NCBI GenBank assembly: GCA_963716525.1 | Contig: OY970315.1 | Coordinates: 4,402,001 to 4,466,000, forward strand | Reading direction: 5' to 3' | Length of the DNA stretch: 64,000 nucleotides | DNA from: JBBREP01 sp963716525 | GTDB taxonomy: Bacteria > Actinomycetota > Acidimicrobiia > IMCC26256 > PALSA-610 | Shown here: in pieces, positions 61,614-64,000 of the stretch | Layout: every line of letters starts with the position of its first letter | How positions within the stretch are numbered: position 1 is the stretch's first letter | Position numbers and translations under genes: made by a program | Notes under the pieces: model-generated | Told to the model about the DNA's origin: nothing | Database searches by the model: none | What the model saw: only the letters and a program-made list of their open reading frames with translations

Positions 61614-64000
61614 ATGCTGGCCGACATCAGCGTCGGCCTCGGCCTCATGGGCCGGTTCGTGCCGGCCGGCAGCGTGCTCATCACATGGTCGGTCACGCCC
61701 TTCGCGGCGGTCGCGGCCCGACACCGGCTGCGCGCGACCGTCGCCGCCGGTGTCGCGGGCGCAATGGTCGGGTTGCTCGCCGGCGGCACGGGAGTGGCCG
61801 CGAGCACCGCGATCTGCGCGGCACTCGGCGCGCTCGTGGGCGTCGCGCAGCGGCGCGGCTGGAGCCTCACGCGAACGCTCGCTACCGGCGCGGCGACGCT
61901 GTGGCCGCTCGCGAGCATCGTGGTGGTCGGCGCGCTCGCCGTCCTCACGTCGACGCGCCGGCTTGCGCTGCTGCAGGTGCGTAACGGGTGGCGTGGTGTC
62001 GCGCACATCCTCCAACGGCTGCAGCTCGACGGGTTCGCGGATACCGGGGACACCGTGGTGAGCTGGCTCGTCACCCACTGGTGGCTGACGGCGATCGTCG
62101 TGCTACTGGCCACGATCGAGGCCGCAGTCTCCGTCGCGTACCTCATCGCGCGCCCGGTCGTGCACGCGCTCGAGCGGGCGGCGCCGGTGCGCCACGCCGA
62201 GTACGTCGACGACCCGCGCGCGCCCGGCCCGGTGCCGGCGAGGCTCGAGGCGGTGTCGCTGCAGTACCGCGGCACGCGCCGGGCCGCGCTCGACCACGTC
62301 ACCGCGGACGTCCCCGAAGGCCGCCTCGTCACCGTCGTCGGGCCGAACGGCTCCGGGAAGTCGACACTCGGTCGTGTCCTCGCCGGCCTCGCGCCCACCA
62401 CCGGCCGGGTCGAGCGGGCCGGTGGGCCGGCGCTCGGCGAACGCGGTGGCACCGCGATGATCTTCCAGCGTCCCGAGGCGCAGGTGCTCGGCATGCGCGT
62501 GCGGGACGACGTGTCGTGGAACGGGCCGCGCCCGGCACCGGCCGAGGTGGCGACACTGCTCGGGCGCGTCGGGTTGGAGGGCTTCGAGGACCACGACACC
62601 GCGACACTGTCGGGCGGGCAGCTGCAGCGCCTCGCGGTGGCGTCGGCTCTCGCACGGAACCCGCGGCTCATCGTCTCCGACGAATCGACGGCGATGGTCG
62701 ACCGGGACGGGCGGGCCGAGCTGATGGCGTTGTACCGGCGGCTCGCGGCCGGTACCACGACCGTGGTGCACATCACGCACGACCCGAAGGAAGCCGCGCT
62801 CGGTGACACGACGATCGCGCTCGATGCCGGGCGGCTCAGCCATGCGGTGGCGCCGACCGGCACCGCCGCGCGGCCGCGACGCGAGACCGGACTCGCGGCC
62901 CCGCGGTCATATCCGGATCTGCCGTTTCCGGACGCGGCACCGCTCGCCGGCGCCGCCATCGACCTCGCCGGCGCGGGGCACGCGTACGACGGAGGGACGC
63001 CGTGGGCACGCCGGGCACTGCATCCGCTCGACCTGCACATCGATCCTGGCGAAACCGTCGTGATCGAGGGCGCGAACGGCAGCGGCAAGAGCACCCTGGC
63101 CTGGATCATCGCCGGGCTCGTCGTGCCGTCCGAGGGCGCCGTCACGGTGGGCGGCGAACGTGCGCACGAGGCGCGGCTCGTGGCCCTCTCGTTCCAGCAT
63201 GCTCGCCTCCAGCTCCAGCGCACCACCGTGCGCGACGAAGTGGCCGACGCCGCGCAAGTGTCGCCAGCCGAGGCCGACGCCATGCTCGCGACCGTCGGGC
63301 TCGATCCCCATGTGTTCGGTGCTCGCCGCATCGACGATCTCAGCGGTGGCGAGCAGCGTCGGGTTGCCCTCGCGGGACTGCTTGCGCAACAGCGGAGCGT
63401 CGTCATTCTCGACGAACCCTTCGCCGGCCTCGACGCGGCAGGGAGCGGCGCGTTGACCGCAGTGCTCGCGCAACTCCGCCGCCGCGGTGCGACGATTCTC
63501 GTAGTCACGCACGATCGCGGCGCCATCGAGCTCATGGCCGACCGCCGCGTCACGCTCGACGCGGGGCGCGTGGTGCACGACAGCGCACCGAAACGCGTGC
63601 TGCCGCCGCTCGAACGACCTGCGGGCCGCCGCCGGCGCGCGTTCGGCATGCACCTCTTCCGCGTGCTGCCGTCGCCCGGTCCGCTACATCGCGTCGGTGC
63701 CGCGACCAAGCTCTTGGCTCTCGTCGCGATCGGGGTTGTCCTCGCGATCTCGCCGGAATGGCGCACGATCGCTGCGGTCGCGGCCGCCCTGGCGGTCGGA
63801 TTGTTCGCGGGGCGAGTGCCGTGGAGCGCACGGCCTCGACTGCCGCACTGGTTCGGGGTGGCGTTGTTGGTAGGGCTCGGCGTGAACTTCATCGCGGGCG
63901 GACCGCCGAACGTGCACGTGCTCGGCACCACGATCGGGTGCGGTGCCGCGATCGACTGGCTGCGCGCGACGTCGATCGCCGCGATCCTCGTGGTGGCCGC
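61614..64000 (+). CDS. Single-chain ECF-type transporter (membrane domain, two ATPases, EcfT), cut by window edge
   Basis: One continuous frame to the window end (more than 790 codons). Residues about 1-190 are hydrophobic (LADISVGLGLMGRFVPAGSV, an S-component or DUF2232-like core). First ATPase: Walker A GPNGSGKST (about 243), signature LSGGQLQRLA, Walker B LIVSDES. Second ATPase: Walker A GANGSGKST (about 486), signature LSGGEQRRVA, Walker B VVILDEPFAGLD. From about residue 680 an EcfT/CbiQ-like membrane domain follows (FRVLPSPGPLHRVGAATKLL). By recollection Rv2326c is similar but has EcfT separate. Homologous-looking sequence extends upstream of ATG 61614 (RALEITEAA), so the true start may be GTG 61553 with a 1-nt defect near 61583. 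Confidence 0.82.
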   Translation, partial: MLADISVGLGLMGRFVPAGSVLITWSVTPFAAVAARHRLRATVAAGVAGAMVGLLAGGTGVAASTAICAALGALVGVAQRRGWSLTRTLATGAATLWPLASIVVVGALAVLTSTRRLALLQVRNGWRGVAHILQRLQLDGFADTGDTVVSWLVTHWWLTAIVVLLATIEAAVSVAYLIARPVVHALERAAPVRHAEYVDDPRAPGPVPARLEAVSLQYRGTRRAALDHVTADVPEGRLVTVVGPNGSGKSTLGRVLAGLAPTTGRVERAGGPALGERGGTAMIFQRPEAQVLGMRVRDDVSWNGPRPAPAEVATLLGRVGLEGFEDHDTATLSGGQLQRLAVASALARNPRLIVSDESTAMVDRDGRAELMALYRRLAAGTTTVVHITHDPKEAALGDTTIALDAGRLSHAVAPTGTAARPRRETGLAAPRSYPDLPFPDAAPLAGAAIDLAGAGHAYDGGTPWARRALHPLDLHIDPGETVVIEGANGSGKSTLAWIIAGLVVPSEGAVTVGGERAHEARLVALSFQHARLQLQRTTVRDEVADAAQVSPAEADAMLATVGLDPHVFGARRIDDLSGGEQRRVALAGLLAQQRSVVILDEPFAGLDAAGSGALTAVLAQLRRRGATILVVTHDRGAIELMADRRVTLDAGRVVHDSAPKRVLPPLERPAGRRRRAFGMHLFRVLPSPGPLHRVGAATKLLALVAIGVVLAISPEWRTIAAVAAALAVGLFAGRVPWSARPRLPHWFGVALLVGLGVNFIAGGPPNVHVLGTTIGCGAAIDWLRATSIAAILVVA

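Noticed and set aside
61154..63931. 925-codon minus-strand open frame
   Set aside because: It is antisense to the MMPL end and ECF transporter, which show clear motifs; low-complexity Arg/Ser/Pro composition marks it as a GC-rich shadow.

Overview
The window is very GC-rich DNA with dense, often overlapping genes (ATGA, GTGA and TTGA stop/start junctions), GTG starts, a DUF222/HNH (13E12-type) gene and many mycobacterium-like families. This points to an actinomycete, most likely a soil or freshwater member of the Acidimicrobiia or a neighbouring lineage. That placement is inferred from gene content. No rRNA, tRNA or CRISPR array was found. At least twelve genes are split by 1-2 base frame breaks, many in alternating GC runs, so part of the apparent pseudogenisation may be consensus error. 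Here 'pseudogene' means only that the frame is broken in this sequence.

Left part (1-27 kb): a sugar/inositol-type oxidoreductase-isomerase operon (1-2071); a P450 plus amidohydrolase pair (2141-4659); a minus-strand run of enoyl-CoA hydratase, P450, membrane-bound spermidine-synthase-like protein and VOC protein (4717-10231); two related coiled-coil membrane proteins, one carrying a GH43-like propeller (10416-12382); a branched-chain amino-acid-type ABC importer with fused LivH-LivM permease (12472-17672); an NYN/LOTUS protein, a cold-shock protein, YihY, CapA and UppP; a two-component system; a Clp N-domain protein; a secreted phosphoesterase.

Centre (27-50 kb): a dormancy/hypoxia island resembling the mycobacterial DosR regulon. 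Six genes overlap by 4 nt each (35621 down to 27761): universal stress protein, arginine deiminase, carbamate kinase, a DevR/DosR-type regulator, a GNAT plus ADP-forming acyl-CoA synthetase, and an APH/P-loop kinase. Around them lie two PNPOx-like proteins, a second USP, a CoA-transferase, Hsp20, a THUMP protein, a Rip3-like M50/CBS protease, a DDAH remnant, ABC systems and a DevS-like PAS/GAF kinase. The regulator keeps the DosR DNA-reading helix almost unchanged. GGGAC-N4-GTCCC-like sites recur in the intergenic regions of these genes. The inferred logic is low oxygen or redox stress sensed by the kinase, DevR activation, protective proteins, and ATP from arginine and acyl-CoA.

Right part (50-64 kb): a redox operon (secreted Pro/Thr-rich protein, ApbE flavin transferase, ferric-reductase-like membrane protein, NuoF-like protein, ferredoxin) diverging from a b-type cytochrome; a leaderless DUF222/HNH gene with an internal stop; a Flp-type pilin; a hemerythrin with a histone-H1-like tail; a CsoR-controlled permease with its operator; an MMPL exporter; and a single-chain ECF transporter running off the right edge.
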